DNA of 64,000 nucleotides from Nitrospira sp. MA-1. GTDB taxonomy: Bacteria > Nitrospirota > Nitrospiria > Nitrospirales > UBA8639. The notes beneath the pieces were generated by a model that did not search any database, was not told the DNA's origin, and worked only from the letters and a program-made list of their open reading frames with translations. Within the stretch, counting starts at the first letter, position 1; each line of letters opens with the position of its first letter. Below are positions 17,334 through 26,920 of this stretch, piece after piece. The stretch is from assembly GCA_032139905.1 (NCBI GenBank), contig JAQJDB010000007.1, positions 1,712,100 to 1,776,099 on the forward strand, in the 5' to 3' direction. A program made the translations under genes and the position numbers.

Positions 17334-17708
17334 CTATTGCGGAGGCAAATCTCTGCCTTTCGAATCCTCGACGATTAATATACCGCCCATAATCGGATGG
17401 ATTTGGCAGTGGTATGAATAGCGGCCAGGGGGTAGCCCAGGAAGTGTATATGTTTTCCCCGGTGCAACCTTCCCGGAATCAAACAGACACGGTTTCCCTG
17501 TTCCACAATCGTCATGTTGAACGGTATGAGGAGACGCGGTCGCATTAATCCACTCTATGGGAACACCGGCCCAGACCACAGCTTCATGTGGATAATAATA
17601 GGGAGGAAAATGTTCCATCCGGATCGGTTCATTCACAAATTCGGTTCCTGATGTGACAGTGCCTAGCAAGACGATATAGAGAAAAATAACACACTGGAGT
17701 GTTTTCAG
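17334..17708 (-). CDS. Exported plastocyanin-like blue-copper protein, probable CTG start
   Basis: A periplasmic cupredoxin. The copper ligands are visible as PHTVQHDD (His), then YHCQIHPIMGG (Cys, His, Met) near the C-terminus, giving the type 1 H-C-H-M set. The signal peptide reads KTLQCVIFLYIVLLGTV with a cleavage region near TSGTEF. No ATG, GTG or TTG sits at its start. A CTG at 17706-17708 lies seven bases after AAAGGAG and would begin it exactly. The open frame continues to an ATG at 17798, but that would add 30 residues that do not look like a signal peptide. It probably shuttles electrons to a terminal oxidase or other periplasmic partner. Confidence 0.8.
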   Translation of the reverse strand: MKTLQCVIFLYIVLLGTVTSGTEFVNEPIRMEHFPPYYYPHEAVVWAGVPIEWINATASPHTVQHDDCGTGKPCLFDSGKVAPGKTYTLPGLPPGRYSYHCQIHPIMGGILIVEDSKGRDLPPQ

Positions 17709-17798
17709 AGGATATCTCCTTTCCGATTGTATGGTTTTAGGGATTGTACTGTGCCTACTGGTCTCAACCAAGTTCTTAAATAAAGGAAACAGTGGCAA

Positions 17799-18890
17799 GG
17801 AAGTTCCACGACCTCTCCTTTCTCAAATCCTGAGCTATTAGCCAATTGTCACCTTCTTCATTATAACTGACGCAGCTCCGGGATTTGGATGCCTCAACAC
17901 AGAAAGACAGGGAATGTCCCGGGGGAGTATATGGGGATGGGGAAAATGATGCTGAATCAGTCCCTCGTCATACAATGCTAATCCCTTAAGATCAAGCTCC
18001 GGTTCGTCAAACTCATCATGACATAAACCAAAATCGGCAGATCTCTCATTCCCTCTGCCATGCCATCATCCATCATTAGAAGAATGCTTCTTTTCTCCAA
18101 AACCTCTGCTCACCAGTCCTCAAAGTACACGATTCATCTCACTGAAATTTTTCTGAACGAAATTTGGGTATTTCTTTCAATGAGTTGATTCCACTCTTTA
18201 GACAAATGACAAACAGAGAAACTGAAAAACTATCGCAATGCGACATTCTTGGCCGATGAAGTCAGGCTTAGCAAGATCATAGGACTTCCAGAAAGGAATT
18301 TTCTTTGCCCCTGTGAGAAAACCGCTGCAGTCGTACCAGTGGAAGTTCTGCGGGTTCGTCCGATGTGCAATCTCAATATTACTCATGCTCGTGAACTCGC
18401 TTCGCGATAACTCAAAATTTCACGCCCTGTCACCGCTCTGTTTTTAATAGCAGGTCTTCCCATACGGCATCTTTGGCGCTTGTCTTGGTCAACTCCAAGA
18501 TTTTCTTCCTTCCCTGTTTTCTATTGAGCGAGATCCAGGTGAATGGGGAGGGAGTATTTCACTTCGGTTGTCTCCCCCCTCACTGGAAACAGTTTTTAAA
18601 ACCTTAGAAAAACACCAAATAAAGAGGGAAAAGCTTACTTTCCCGGGTACACTCCCCACCTCTGAAAGAGAATGCCGCATCTATTACCTTTACATATCCT
18701 GGCTTATTCCCTCAAAAGGGTATCAGGCATAATCAGGAACCTTTGCTTGTAACCAAACCTCCGGGCAGTAAACTCTGATCCCGTGAGGCACGGATCGGAT
18801 CGTTCCATTTATAAGCCCACTTGATTCCTAAGCCAAACGGAATAGAATAGTATCACCTTCGACCGGAAAGAAAAGTCAGGACTGAACCGA
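17799..18890. other. About 1 kb without a supported gene
   Basis: Between the cupredoxin and the large exoprotein no frame has convincing coding character. A 62-codon minus-strand frame (18198-18386; residues HWYDCSGFLTG and PFWKSYDLAKPDF look protein-like) has no ribosome site and could be a relic or a very small gene. A second minus frame (18489-18680) looks random. The exoprotein promoter should lie in the last 150 bases. Confidence 0.35.
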
Positions 18891-21800
18891 GTGCTTCGCT
18901 TTCCTTTCAAAATCTTCCACAGACAATTGCGAAGGATACTCGTTGCCTTTTTATCCGTTGGGACCTTCGTCATTGTGGATGGAAGTCCGGCTCAAGCTCA
19001 AACACCACCCATTACTTCATCCGGACTCAATACTCAGGTCAGTGCGCCGAGGCATCTTCCCGGCGGAGCGGTTCAACATGATATTACCGGTGGAACAAGA
19101 CCGGGTGGCGGAAGTAATCTCTTCCATAGCTTTGGGGATTTTGGTGTTCCCACGGACAATATTGCCAACTTCCTGAACGATTCGGGACTTCCGACTTCAA
19201 ACATCCTTAGTCGCGTCACCGGCGGCAATCCATCCAATATTTTTGGAACCATTCAAACCAAGGGTTTCGGAAATGCAAATCTCTTTTTGATGAATCCCGC
19301 GGGAATAGTCTTCGGCCCCAATGCTGCCTTGAATGTGGGCGGGGCTACCCATTTTACGACCGCTGATTATGTGCGGCTTGAAGATGGGGCCCAGTTCACC
19401 GCCCTGCCCGGTGCTCAGGATTCTCTTCTCAGCATTGCTCCGATTGTGGCCTTTGGATTTCTCGGTCCGAATCCAGCCGGCATATCGGTCGAAGGTAGCA
19501 CGTTGTCGATATCCGAAGGCCAACCGCTTTCGCTCATAGGCGGCGACATCACCATTGGCCGAAGCAATCTCACTGCCCCCGGAGGGCAGATTGCCCTGGC
19601 TAGTGTCGGCTCGCCGGGAGAAATCCTGGCGAACACTTTTGACCAGACATCCAATATTCATGGGCATACCATGGGGTCGGGTGGCACTATCAGGATCTCA
19701 GACCAGTCTGTCATAGATGCCGGCGGAGAGCATGGTGGCAAGATGTTGATTCGGGGTGGTCGATTGGTCCTCGACCATGAATCCCAAATCCGTGCCAATA
19801 CGCTGGGAGCGCAAGACGGTGGCCATGTCGATATTGCCGTAAGCGAGAATGTCCTGATAGCGGGTACAGGTGCGCAAACGGACACCCCGAGCGGAATATT
19901 TGCCAAAACAGAAGGCGGCGGAAAGGGGGGAACGATTACGATCAGTGCAAGCTCTGTGAAGTTGACTGATGGCGGAAACCTGTCAGTGAGCACCCGAGGG
20001 GAAGGGGATGCGGGAACCATTATGGTCAATGCCCCTGATGGCAAGGTCATCCTATCAGGGAGTGATAATCGCTTGACTGATTTTTCGCCTGAGGAAGAGG
20101 CCGTGAGCGGCTTGTTTGCCAACACAGTGGGAACAGGTCGGGCGGGTACCATCACGGTGCAGACCGGGGATCTCACTATAAGTGAAGGGGCTCGCATTTC
20201 GGCCGGCACCTTTGGGCGAGGCAACGGCGATGCAGGAAAACTCTTTATTGCGGCTACAGGAGACGTTCTTCTTTCAGGCACACAAGTCAATGGCAGCACC
20301 TCATCTGGTCTCTTTGCGGGTGCAAGTGAATTGACTCTTCCCGGGAATGGACTTCTGGGTTCCGGCGGAACGATTAACATGACCGGTCAAACTGTCCGGA
20401 TCCTGGATGGGGCGAAAATACATGTCGCCTCAATAGGACAGGAGCAACCGGACATGAACAGGCTCGATAATGCTCCATCGGCCGGGACCGTGAACATTAA
20501 GGCGGCCATGCTGGACCTTACTGGAGCGGAATTGGACGGAAAGGTCATCGACATTATTCCAAGTGAGATAACAGCCAGCGCGACTGGCCCGGCCTCGGCG
20601 GGGCACATTCTGTTGGAAGCAGACAATATCACGATTAAAGATGGAGGGGGCGTCACGGCGGATACGGAATCCATAACCAGAATAGAAAAAACCGGGGATA
20701 TCCAGATACAGGCAAAGGAAAATCTTGTCATCTCGGGAACCGCGGATCGAACGGAGTTTCCACCAAATCTTCTTCCACAAAACACACTTAACCCCCGAAC
20801 CGTCGTTCAGAGTGCAGTTCGTGCTCAGACAAAGGGCGTGAATCGCGGAGGCGAAATTCACATCAGTGCAGAAAATCTATTTGTTGACGGCGGAGGCCTC
20901 ATCTCCAATGCGGCTCTTAATGGAGCGGGAGCTGGTGGAAACATACACCTTGACGTCGTAGATACGATTCGATTGTCAGGTGCGTACGAAAAAGTGGACA
21001 AGAACAGGACAATTTTTAGAAGTGAGATTTCTAGTGGGACAGAGGGGCCCGGTCATGGTGGTGACATTTCTATCACGGCCAAAAATGTTGAGATGCTGGA
21101 TGGGGCATGGATTTCATCAAGAACCAGAGGCCGGGGAAGTGGTCATGCCGGCCGGGTGAGTATCACGGCAGAAGAAACCGTTTCTCTCTCCGGATTCATG
21201 AGCGTATATGATCCAGAAATCAATAACACCAGCAAAACCCAGGAAATATCAAGTCGAATTATTGCACGCGCAGAAGAACACGACAATCGGCTAGCGGATT
21301 TACCTCTTGGTAATGCTGGCGATATCTCGATTACAGCGAAAAATGTCGTGATGAAAGATGGGGCGGAAATCATAGCCCCGTCATCCTCCGGAAGAGTGAT
21401 ACCCATAACGGATGCCATAGAGGAAATCGTTGCCAACATGCCAGAAGAACAGCGTCCACGTGCAGGGAATATCACTGTTAAAGCTGATACAATAATCCTA
21501 TCCGGCGCGCGAACGGTTGGAGGATCAGGAAAATTCGGTTGGGCTCCAACCACCATCCGCGCTGGGGTTATCGGACCGGCAGGAACCGGGAATGTTTCAC
21601 TGACTGCCAATACTATTGTCATTCGTGATGGGGCCGATATCAGCGCTGAAACTCAATCTAGCACTCAGGGAGTTCAGCGGGGCAACGTGACGATTACCGC
21701 TCATGACAGCTTAACTCTCTCAGGATATCTTTTGCGTACGGAATTTCCAGAAAACCCTATAGGATCAGACCCCTTTCCTGAAGCCAATGGGCGGACGATC

Positions 21801-23045
21801 AGGCCGACCAGCATTGTTGCCCGAACGAGTGGGACAAATCAGGCTGGGGATATCATTCTCTCGGCAAAAAATCTCATAATTACTGAGGGAGCTCAAATTG
21901 CAAATGGGACCCTCAATCATCAGCTTGACAATGCAGGGGGGGGTGGGAAAATCCTTCTCACAGCCGACCATTTGACTATATCTGGCATGGCCCCATTCCC
22001 TGATGCCATCGGAAGACCCCTGCCAAGTATTATTTCAAGCAGAACCGATGGGCCTGGTCAAGCCGGTCAAATTGACATTACTTCGAAAACGATAGAAATC
22101 AAGAGCGGGGGGCAGATTTCCGCCAGCAGTATTCCCCGCGAGGATGCGATTGGCGCGGGAGCAGGAGGCAATATTCAAATAGTGGCGACCGAAAGATTCC
22201 TGGCAAAAGGAGTGGGAATTCTTGAGGGAACCAGAGGTGTTCGAAGTGGAATCTTTAGTAGCACGGAAGGAACTGGATTAGGAGGGAATTTGCGGATTAC
22301 GGCCCCCGTGATCAAAATGAAAAATGGAGCCGCTATTAGTGCATCCACGACCGGCACGGGAAATGCCGGAGATATTTTCATTACGGCCAGTGACTCAATC
22401 CTGCTTGACAAGGCTTCTGTGACAACAGAGGCGGGGTCGGCGGTGGGTGGAAATATTAAACTCACGGCCGATAATCGCATTGATGTGATCAACAGTCAGG
22501 TGACTAGCCGAGTTAGGGAAGGATCAGGGTCCGCCGGAAGTATCAATTTCGACCCAGACTTTATCGTACTCAAAAATAGTCAAATATTGAGTACCGCCGT
22601 TGCAGGATCTGGAGGTGATATCACCCTCACCGCCAATTCGGCGATCGTGATGGACCCATTTACATTCTTAGACGCGCGTTCGCGGTTCGGGGGCAACGGC
22701 AGGGTCAACATTGAATCCCCGGTTCAATTCCTGAGTAGTACCATTGTGCCCTTGCCGCAAAATCTGTTTCCGGTGACGACTCTGTATGGCACCAAATGTG
22801 TGGCGGAGCAAGGTCGGTTTAGTTCGTTTGTAGAATCCAAGGCCGACTCCATTGCGCCGACTCCTGGAGCCTTGTTAGCCAGTCCCCTTCTTCCGTTTTC
22901 CTCTCATTCTGTTGCGTCGAATCCGATCGATATTCATGGAGATTCAAACAATCAAACACAGGCTGATCCCACTCACGCGACGACATATTCCCCGCCGGTT
23001 CTCTTTAGCCAGACCACTGGTCAGCGTGCAACCTGCCGTCCGTAA
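18891..23045 (+). CDS. TpsA-type filamentous-haemagglutinin exoprotein (two-partner secretion), GTG start
   Basis: A 1384-residue secreted protein. A signal peptide (RRILVAFLSVGTFVIV ... PAQAQT) is followed by the TPS/haemagglutination-activity domain (about residues 45-175), with SNLFHSFGDFGVP, NIFGTIQTKGFGNANLFLMNPAGIVFGPNA and its NPxG-like motif. More than 1000 residues of right-handed beta-helix repeats then run with themes such as GTITISA, GxGNAGDI and SGLFANT. The C-terminus (GTKCVAEQGRFSSFVES) resembles the ends of cyanobacterial TpsA proteins. It should be exported by a TpsB/FhaC-type Omp85 transporter, but no such gene lies in this window. Adhesion or contact inhibition is inference. 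The start is GTG with AGGA about ten bases upstream. Confidence 0.9.
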   Translation: MLRFPFKIFHRQLRRILVAFLSVGTFVIVDGSPAQAQTPPITSSGLNTQVSAPRHLPGGAVQHDITGGTRPGGGSNLFHSFGDFGVPTDNIANFLNDSGLPTSNILSRVTGGNPSNIFGTIQTKGFGNANLFLMNPAGIVFGPNAALNVGGATHFTTADYVRLEDGAQFTALPGAQDSLLSIAPIVAFGFLGPNPAGISVEGSTLSISEGQPLSLIGGDITIGRSNLTAPGGQIALASVGSPGEILANTFDQTSNIHGHTMGSGGTIRISDQSVIDAGGEHGGKMLIRGGRLVLDHESQIRANTLGAQDGGHVDIAVSENVLIAGTGAQTDTPSGIFAKTEGGGKGGTITISASSVKLTDGGNLSVSTRGEGDAGTIMVNAPDGKVILSGSDNRLTDFSPEEEAVSGLFANTVGTGRAGTITVQTGDLTISEGARISAGTFGRGNGDAGKLFIAATGDVLLSGTQVNGSTSSGLFAGASELTLPGNGLLGSGGTINMTGQTVRILDGAKIHVASIGQEQPDMNRLDNAPSAGTVNIKAAMLDLTGAELDGKVIDIIPSEITASATGPASAGHILLEADNITIKDGGGVTADTESITRIEKTGDIQIQAKENLVISGTADRTEFPPNLLPQNTLNPRTVVQSAVRAQTKGVNRGGEIHISAENLFVDGGGLISNAALNGAGAGGNIHLDVVDTIRLSGAYEKVDKNRTIFRSEISSGTEGPGHGGDISITAKNVEMLDGAWISSRTRGRGSGHAGRVSITAEETVSLSGFMSVYDPEINNTSKTQEISSRIIARAEEHDNRLADLPLGNAGDISITAKNVVMKDGAEIIAPSSSGRVIPITDAIEEIVANMPEEQRPRAGNITVKADTIILSGARTVGGSGKFGWAPTTIRAGVIGPAGTGNVSLTANTIVIRDGADISAETQSSTQGVQRGNVTITAHDSLTLSGYLLRTEFPENPIGSDPFPEANGRTIRPTSIVARTSGTNQAGDIILSAKNLIITEGAQIANGTLNHQLDNAGGGGKILLTADHLTISGMAPFPDAIGRPLPSIISSRTDGPGQAGQIDITSKTIEIKSGGQISASSIPREDAIGAGAGGNIQIVATERFLAKGVGILEGTRGVRSGIFSSTEGTGLGGNLRITAPVIKMKNGAAISASTTGTGNAGDIFITASDSILLDKASVTTEAGSAVGGNIKLTADNRIDVINSQVTSRVREGSGSAGSINFDPDFIVLKNSQILSTAVAGSGGDITLTANSAIVMDPFTFLDARSRFGGNGRVNIESPVQFLSSTIVPLPQNLFPVTTLYGTKCVAEQGRFSSFVESKADSIAPTPGALLASPLLPFSSHSVASNPIDIHGDSNNQTQADPTHATTYSPPVLFSQTTGQRATCRP

Positions 23046-23316
23046 CCACTATGAAACACCTATCCCTTTTAATTCCTGAATTTCTAAAATAGATATTCTT
23101 TTCCCTGGTTCGATTACTCTTTGCCATTTCTTCCTCATGTTTATAAAAGGAAGTCGGGCTATGAATACGTATTTCCCTGGTTATAGAGATACGATGTGCC
23201 GCGTTTTCTAGTTTGGAGGTAGTGCCTTGAAAAACGTGTTTGCGCAGGAGCTTCAGAGGTAGAACAAGTGGTTGAAACCTACATGGCCGATACTTTTAAC
23301 GAACCGGGACAGCCCC

Positions 23317-23658
23317 TTAAAGGAAAAGAACATGCAAGAGGACGGCACAGAGGGAGATAGCGGAGAGGGCGATCGCCACAAGACTGATTTGCAAGGCGCG
23401 TTGCTGATTAGATGTGGCCACTGAGGCAGCGTGTTCGATAGCCGCAACCGTACTTTGCAATTGTTCGGCAAGTTCTTTGACATGTGTGGCGTTTTGGGAG
23501 GCGGCTGTTTGTAACTCGCTGATCTGTTGCTGCAACAAATGTGTCTGATCAGTGGTAGGGGCAGAATCTTTCTTGGTAAACGCTGGTGCGGTAGCCGAAA
23601 TGATTGTCCCGATATGTGGAAGAACGGCTTTAAGTGCCGGAATAAGCCATGTTGCCAT
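23317..23658 (-). CDS. Small C-tail-anchored coiled-coil membrane protein
   Basis: A 113-residue protein with a short hydrophobic N-terminus (WLIPALKAVLPHIGTIISA), a Gln/Ala/Glu-rich coiled coil (LLQQQISELQTAASQNATHVKEL to AAIEHAASVA) and a C-terminal transmembrane helix (ISLVAIALSAISLCAVLLHVLFL). The order suggests a trimeric or dimeric coiled coil tethered to the inner membrane. No recognised family. It lies downstream of the antiporter gene on the same strand, with 180 bases between. Confidence 0.6.
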   Translation of the reverse strand: MATWLIPALKAVLPHIGTIISATAPAFTKKDSAPTTDQTHLLQQQISELQTAASQNATHVKELAEQLQSTVAAIEHAASVATSNQQRALQISLVAIALSAISLCAVLLHVLFL

Positions 23659-23838
23659 AAGATTACCTCACAACAATAACCATCTATTAGTCCGATGAAG
23701 TACCGAAAGCAATATGCTAAAAATGTAGCGGTTTGTCAAAGAAATGGCCATAAAGCTCAAAAGATGTTCTAAGGAGATTTCCCTGTGCCGGGTGGAGTTA
23801 CGGTTCGACACCAATCCACTGTGGGAGATCTCCCCACC

Positions 23839-25815
23839 TTATCCAAACAGGGCACGCTCAGCTCGCTGGAGATCATCAGGCGAGCCGAATAATACCACGA
23901 CATCCCCTGCCTCCACCCTGGTTTCGCCTGACGGCATGAGTTGTCGTTGCCCTTGCCGTACCAAAGCGGCAATCGCAACGCCCTTAAGATTCAGTTCATG
24001 TAATGAGTGTCCCACAACAGAACTGTCCGGATGTAGCACGACCGGTCGAAGGCGGTCGACGTTGTGTTCTTCCCGCGTGTCAGCCAGCAGGCTATCGCCC
24101 AGAAAGAACTCACGTAATAAATGATAACGCCCATTGCGCTGTTCCCGCATTCGACGTGCCACGCGGGAAATGGGCACGTCCAGTAACACGAGAGCATGTG
24201 CGGCGATCATGAGACCGGCCTCCAGCGTCTCCGGCACCACCTCTGTCGCGCCAGCCGCACGCAATTCCTCGACGTGGGTTTCATCGCGGGTGCGTACCAT
24301 GATCGGAAGATCCGGACGTAAAGTCCGAAGGTGATGCAGAGTTTTATGGGCCGAGGCCACATCTGCGTGGCCGATCACGACCAGCCGGGCCGTGCCGACA
24401 CCAATCCCTTCTAAAATCGTACGTTCGGACGCATCTCCGTAAAAAACTCCCTCTCCTGCGATATTCGCCTCCTTTACCCTGGACGGATCCAGATCCAATG
24501 CCACATAAGGAATCTGTTCCTCTTCCAGAAGATGAGCCACACTCTGCCCAATACGTCCGTACCCGCAAATGATGACATGATCGCGAAGATGTCCGATTGT
24601 TTCTATGCTGACTTGGGGCACCGCATCCTTTCCCTCTCGGGCCGGACGAGGAGCACACCAGCGAGCAAGCACCTGGTTGTACCGGATAAGAAATGGAGCA
24701 ACAATCATCGAAAATAATACAGAGGTCAGCACAATCTGCCCGATTTTTGGTTGGATCACACCCACGTCCAACGCGATAGAGAGCAAAGCGAACCCGAATT
24801 CACCTCCCACAGCCAGCAGCCAACCGGTACGCCAGGCCGTCATCGCGTCCATTCCGGCAATGCGTACCATCAGTGCCACGAGTAAGGTCTTGATGAGCAA
24901 CAAGACCGTGGCTCCCGCCAAGGCCAAATGCCAAATTTCCGGGATTGTCGACGGGTCGACCAACATACCGATCCCGATGAAGAATAGACCAAGCAATACG
25001 TCGCGGAAAGGACGAATTGTCGATTCCACCTGATGTCGGAATTCGGTCTCACCCAGCATCATGCCTGCCAGGAACGCACCGAACGCCATAGACAGGCCAA
25101 GGCTACTCGTGGTCCATGCCGAGACCAATGACACAAATAGCACTGTCAGGGTAAACACTTCCGTGGAGCGGAGCTCCGCGACCAGATAAAACAACGGGCG
25201 CATGACCCATCGTCCGGCCAGAAAGACCAATCCGAATGCCAGGGCCGCTTTCGCAAATGCCATTCCGAGCGAGCTGGCCAGAACCACGACCTCCGTATTC
25301 GCCATAGCAAGCACAGGGATGACGACCACGAAAGGAACTGCCGTAACATCCTGGAAGACGGACATGGCTATCCCCAACCGTCCATGCCGGCTATGCTCCT
25401 CTCCCTGATCAGTGAGTTGCTTACTGATAATGGTTGTGGAGGACTGAGCGAAGACCGCTCCCACCACGAAGGCCGCCGCAATGGGCATCCCCACGAGCCA
25501 AGCCAGGAGGCCCACCGCGATCGTCGTAAGCAGGACCTGTCCCGTGCCAAGACCCAGTAGCTGATGACGCAAGGCATGGATCTGCGGCATCGAGAAGTTC
25601 AGGCCAATGGTAAACAATAAAAAGACGATGCCGAATTCTGCCAGTGCGCGAATGGGCTGGGCTTCAATCACCGGCCCAGGGGTGTACGAACCGAGCAGAA
25701 GGCCAACGAGCAGATAACCAAGAGGCGAAGGAATATGCAACCGGTGGAATGCAACTACAACAACCACGGCTGTTCCGAGTAATAAAAGAGACTGCAGGAA
25801 AAACTGCTCTATCAT
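23839..25815 (-). CDS. CPA2-family cation:proton antiporter with RCK (TrkA-N/TrkA-C) domains, KefB-like
   Basis: An inner-membrane monovalent cation/H+ antiporter of 658 residues. Residues 1-390 are the Na_H_exchanger domain with about 12-13 helices (PLGYLLVGLLLGS, FAQSSTTIISKQL, GEFGFALLSIAL). Residues about 410-530 form an RCK/TrkA-N nucleotide-binding domain (VIICGYGRIGQSVAHLL with a Rossmann GxGxxG, and Asp at the end of strand 2). A TrkA-C domain ends the protein (GETRVEAGDVVVLFG). The length and order match KefB/KefC and YbaL-type proteins. The substrate is probably K+ or Na+; no KefG/KefF ancillary gene is adjacent. The start is ATG at 25815. Confidence 0.92.
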   Translation of the reverse strand: MIEQFFLQSLLLLGTAVVVVVAFHRLHIPSPLGYLLVGLLLGSYTPGPVIEAQPIRALAEFGIVFLLFTIGLNFSMPQIHALRHQLLGLGTGQVLLTTIAVGLLAWLVGMPIAAAFVVGAVFAQSSTTIISKQLTDQGEEHSRHGRLGIAMSVFQDVTAVPFVVVIPVLAMANTEVVVLASSLGMAFAKAALAFGLVFLAGRWVMRPLFYLVAELRSTEVFTLTVLFVSLVSAWTTSSLGLSMAFGAFLAGMMLGETEFRHQVESTIRPFRDVLLGLFFIGIGMLVDPSTIPEIWHLALAGATVLLLIKTLLVALMVRIAGMDAMTAWRTGWLLAVGGEFGFALLSIALDVGVIQPKIGQIVLTSVLFSMIVAPFLIRYNQVLARWCAPRPAREGKDAVPQVSIETIGHLRDHVIICGYGRIGQSVAHLLEEEQIPYVALDLDPSRVKEANIAGEGVFYGDASERTILEGIGVGTARLVVIGHADVASAHKTLHHLRTLRPDLPIMVRTRDETHVEELRAAGATEVVPETLEAGLMIAAHALVLLDVPISRVARRMREQRNGRYHLLREFFLGDSLLADTREEHNVDRLRPVVLHPDSSVVGHSLHELNLKGVAIAALVRQGQRQLMPSGETRVEAGDVVVLFGSPDDLQRAERALFG

Positions 25816-26206
25816 TGGGATCCTTTTGGAACCATCGATGCCATACCGGACTAAAATTGTTCTTGCGTCACAAACAATCCGCCACCAATTACTTACGTCT
25901 GTTCCGAAGATACTCCGAAACCTATCAGGGGAAACGTATCACGACGGACGGTGTCGAGTCCTAAGAAGTACAAAACTCATCCTGAAAGGATAAAACCGGC
26001 CATGCGGGCTACAATCAAAGATGTAGCCCATGAGAAACCATGCCAACAATAGTTACTATTAAATATGATTGATTGGCAAGAGCCACTTCTGGAAACATCT
26101 CATTCCAACAAAAAATGAATGTAACCTTCACGAGAGATTCAATAGCGAAAATAAACGACCCCCGGTACTGCTTCTGATGTTCATTGGCTAGTGACTCCCC
26201 CTGCAC
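25816..26206. other. Intergenic region with a hairpin
   Basis: No gene is supported here. The region carries an inverted repeat at 26001-26032: GGGCTACA (26006-26013) pairs with TGTAGCCC (26022-26029), and flanking CATG blocks can extend the stem around a one-base bulge. No T run follows on either strand, so it is not a clear terminator. Confidence 0.4.
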
Positions 26207-26566
26207 CTACTTTTTTACAAACAAATATATCGCCAGGCCGATGAGAATGACGGAAAAGATTTTTTTGAACATGTCAGTGGGGACACCTTCAATAAGGCGA
26301 GCACCGATTTGTGCCCCGATGATTCCTCCCAGGCCGAGCAGGAGGCCATATTTGTAATCCACGTTAGCCAGCCTACCGTGGGCAACCAAAGCCGAGACCG
26401 CAATAACCAGGATCCCCACGAATGAGGTGCCTACGGCTTTTTGTGCCGTGAAGCCCAGGAAAAGGAGAAGGGGAACCATCAAGAATCCGCCACCAAGCCC
26501 GGTGAAGGAAGCACCCATACCCACAAATACCCCGCTCGCAATAATGGCTAACGATGTCACATCCAT
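26207..26566 (-). CDS. Half-size TauE/SafE-family permease
   Basis: A 119-residue membrane protein with four helices matching one half of a TauE/SafE (DUF81) sulfite/organosulfonate exporter. It carries the conserved FTGLGGGFLMVPLL motif after helix 1, AVGTSFVGILVIAVSALVAH, and the second GGIIGAQIGARL block. Ordinary members contain two such halves in about 250 residues, so this protein would have to dimerise to form a full permease, unless the gene is a truncated copy. The start at MDVTSLAI (26566) places helix 1 at the N-terminus; a further ATG 14 codons upstream adds only basic residues. The exported substrate is unknown, possibly a sulfur compound. Confidence 0.8.
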   Translation of the reverse strand: MDVTSLAIIASGVFVGMGASFTGLGGGFLMVPLLLFLGFTAQKAVGTSFVGILVIAVSALVAHGRLANVDYKYGLLLGLGGIIGAQIGARLIEGVPTDMFKKIFSVILIGLAIYLFVKK

Positions 26567-26920
26567 GAAAGCTTTCCTTTTCGATCTTGTGTGCAACCAA
26601 AGCACCAAATGTTACAAAAAACCATGAAGTTGAATGACAGCGAATTTAACCGGAACAGGTAATTTTAAAATTCTTTTTTCTCCTTTCCTCACCCCAGGAC
26701 TAATACACTTAAAAGAGCGGAAAAGGTCGAAGATGGAATGAGTTTGGAGTGATTCAACTGTTCCCGGCCCATATCTCTGGAAAGAGACCACCCCATTCCC
26801 GTAAGATTGCAAACCACAACAAGCCATCAATTGAGGGTTTCCTGATTTCAATAATACCCCACCCGACTGTTTGGCGAAATCTTAAAATGAATTCACTCTC
26901 ATAATAGAAATGAGGTTTCC
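26567..26920. other. Intergenic region between divergent genes, no gene seen
   Basis: About 350 bases between the divergent TauE-like and methyltransferase genes. Short minus-strand frames here have no ribosome site or recognisable residues. The promoters of both neighbours are expected in this stretch, but I see no convincing hexamers or hairpins to place them. Confidence 0.3.

Noticed and set aside
18198..18680. Two short minus-strand frames upstream of the TpsA gene
   Set aside because: No ribosome site and no homology I can recognise; at best a relic or tiny gene, so only noted in the gap entry.
19658..20785. Minus-strand frames of 130-240 codons inside the TpsA gene
   Set aside because: They are shadows of the Gly/Thr/Ser-rich beta-helix repeats and show no protein character.
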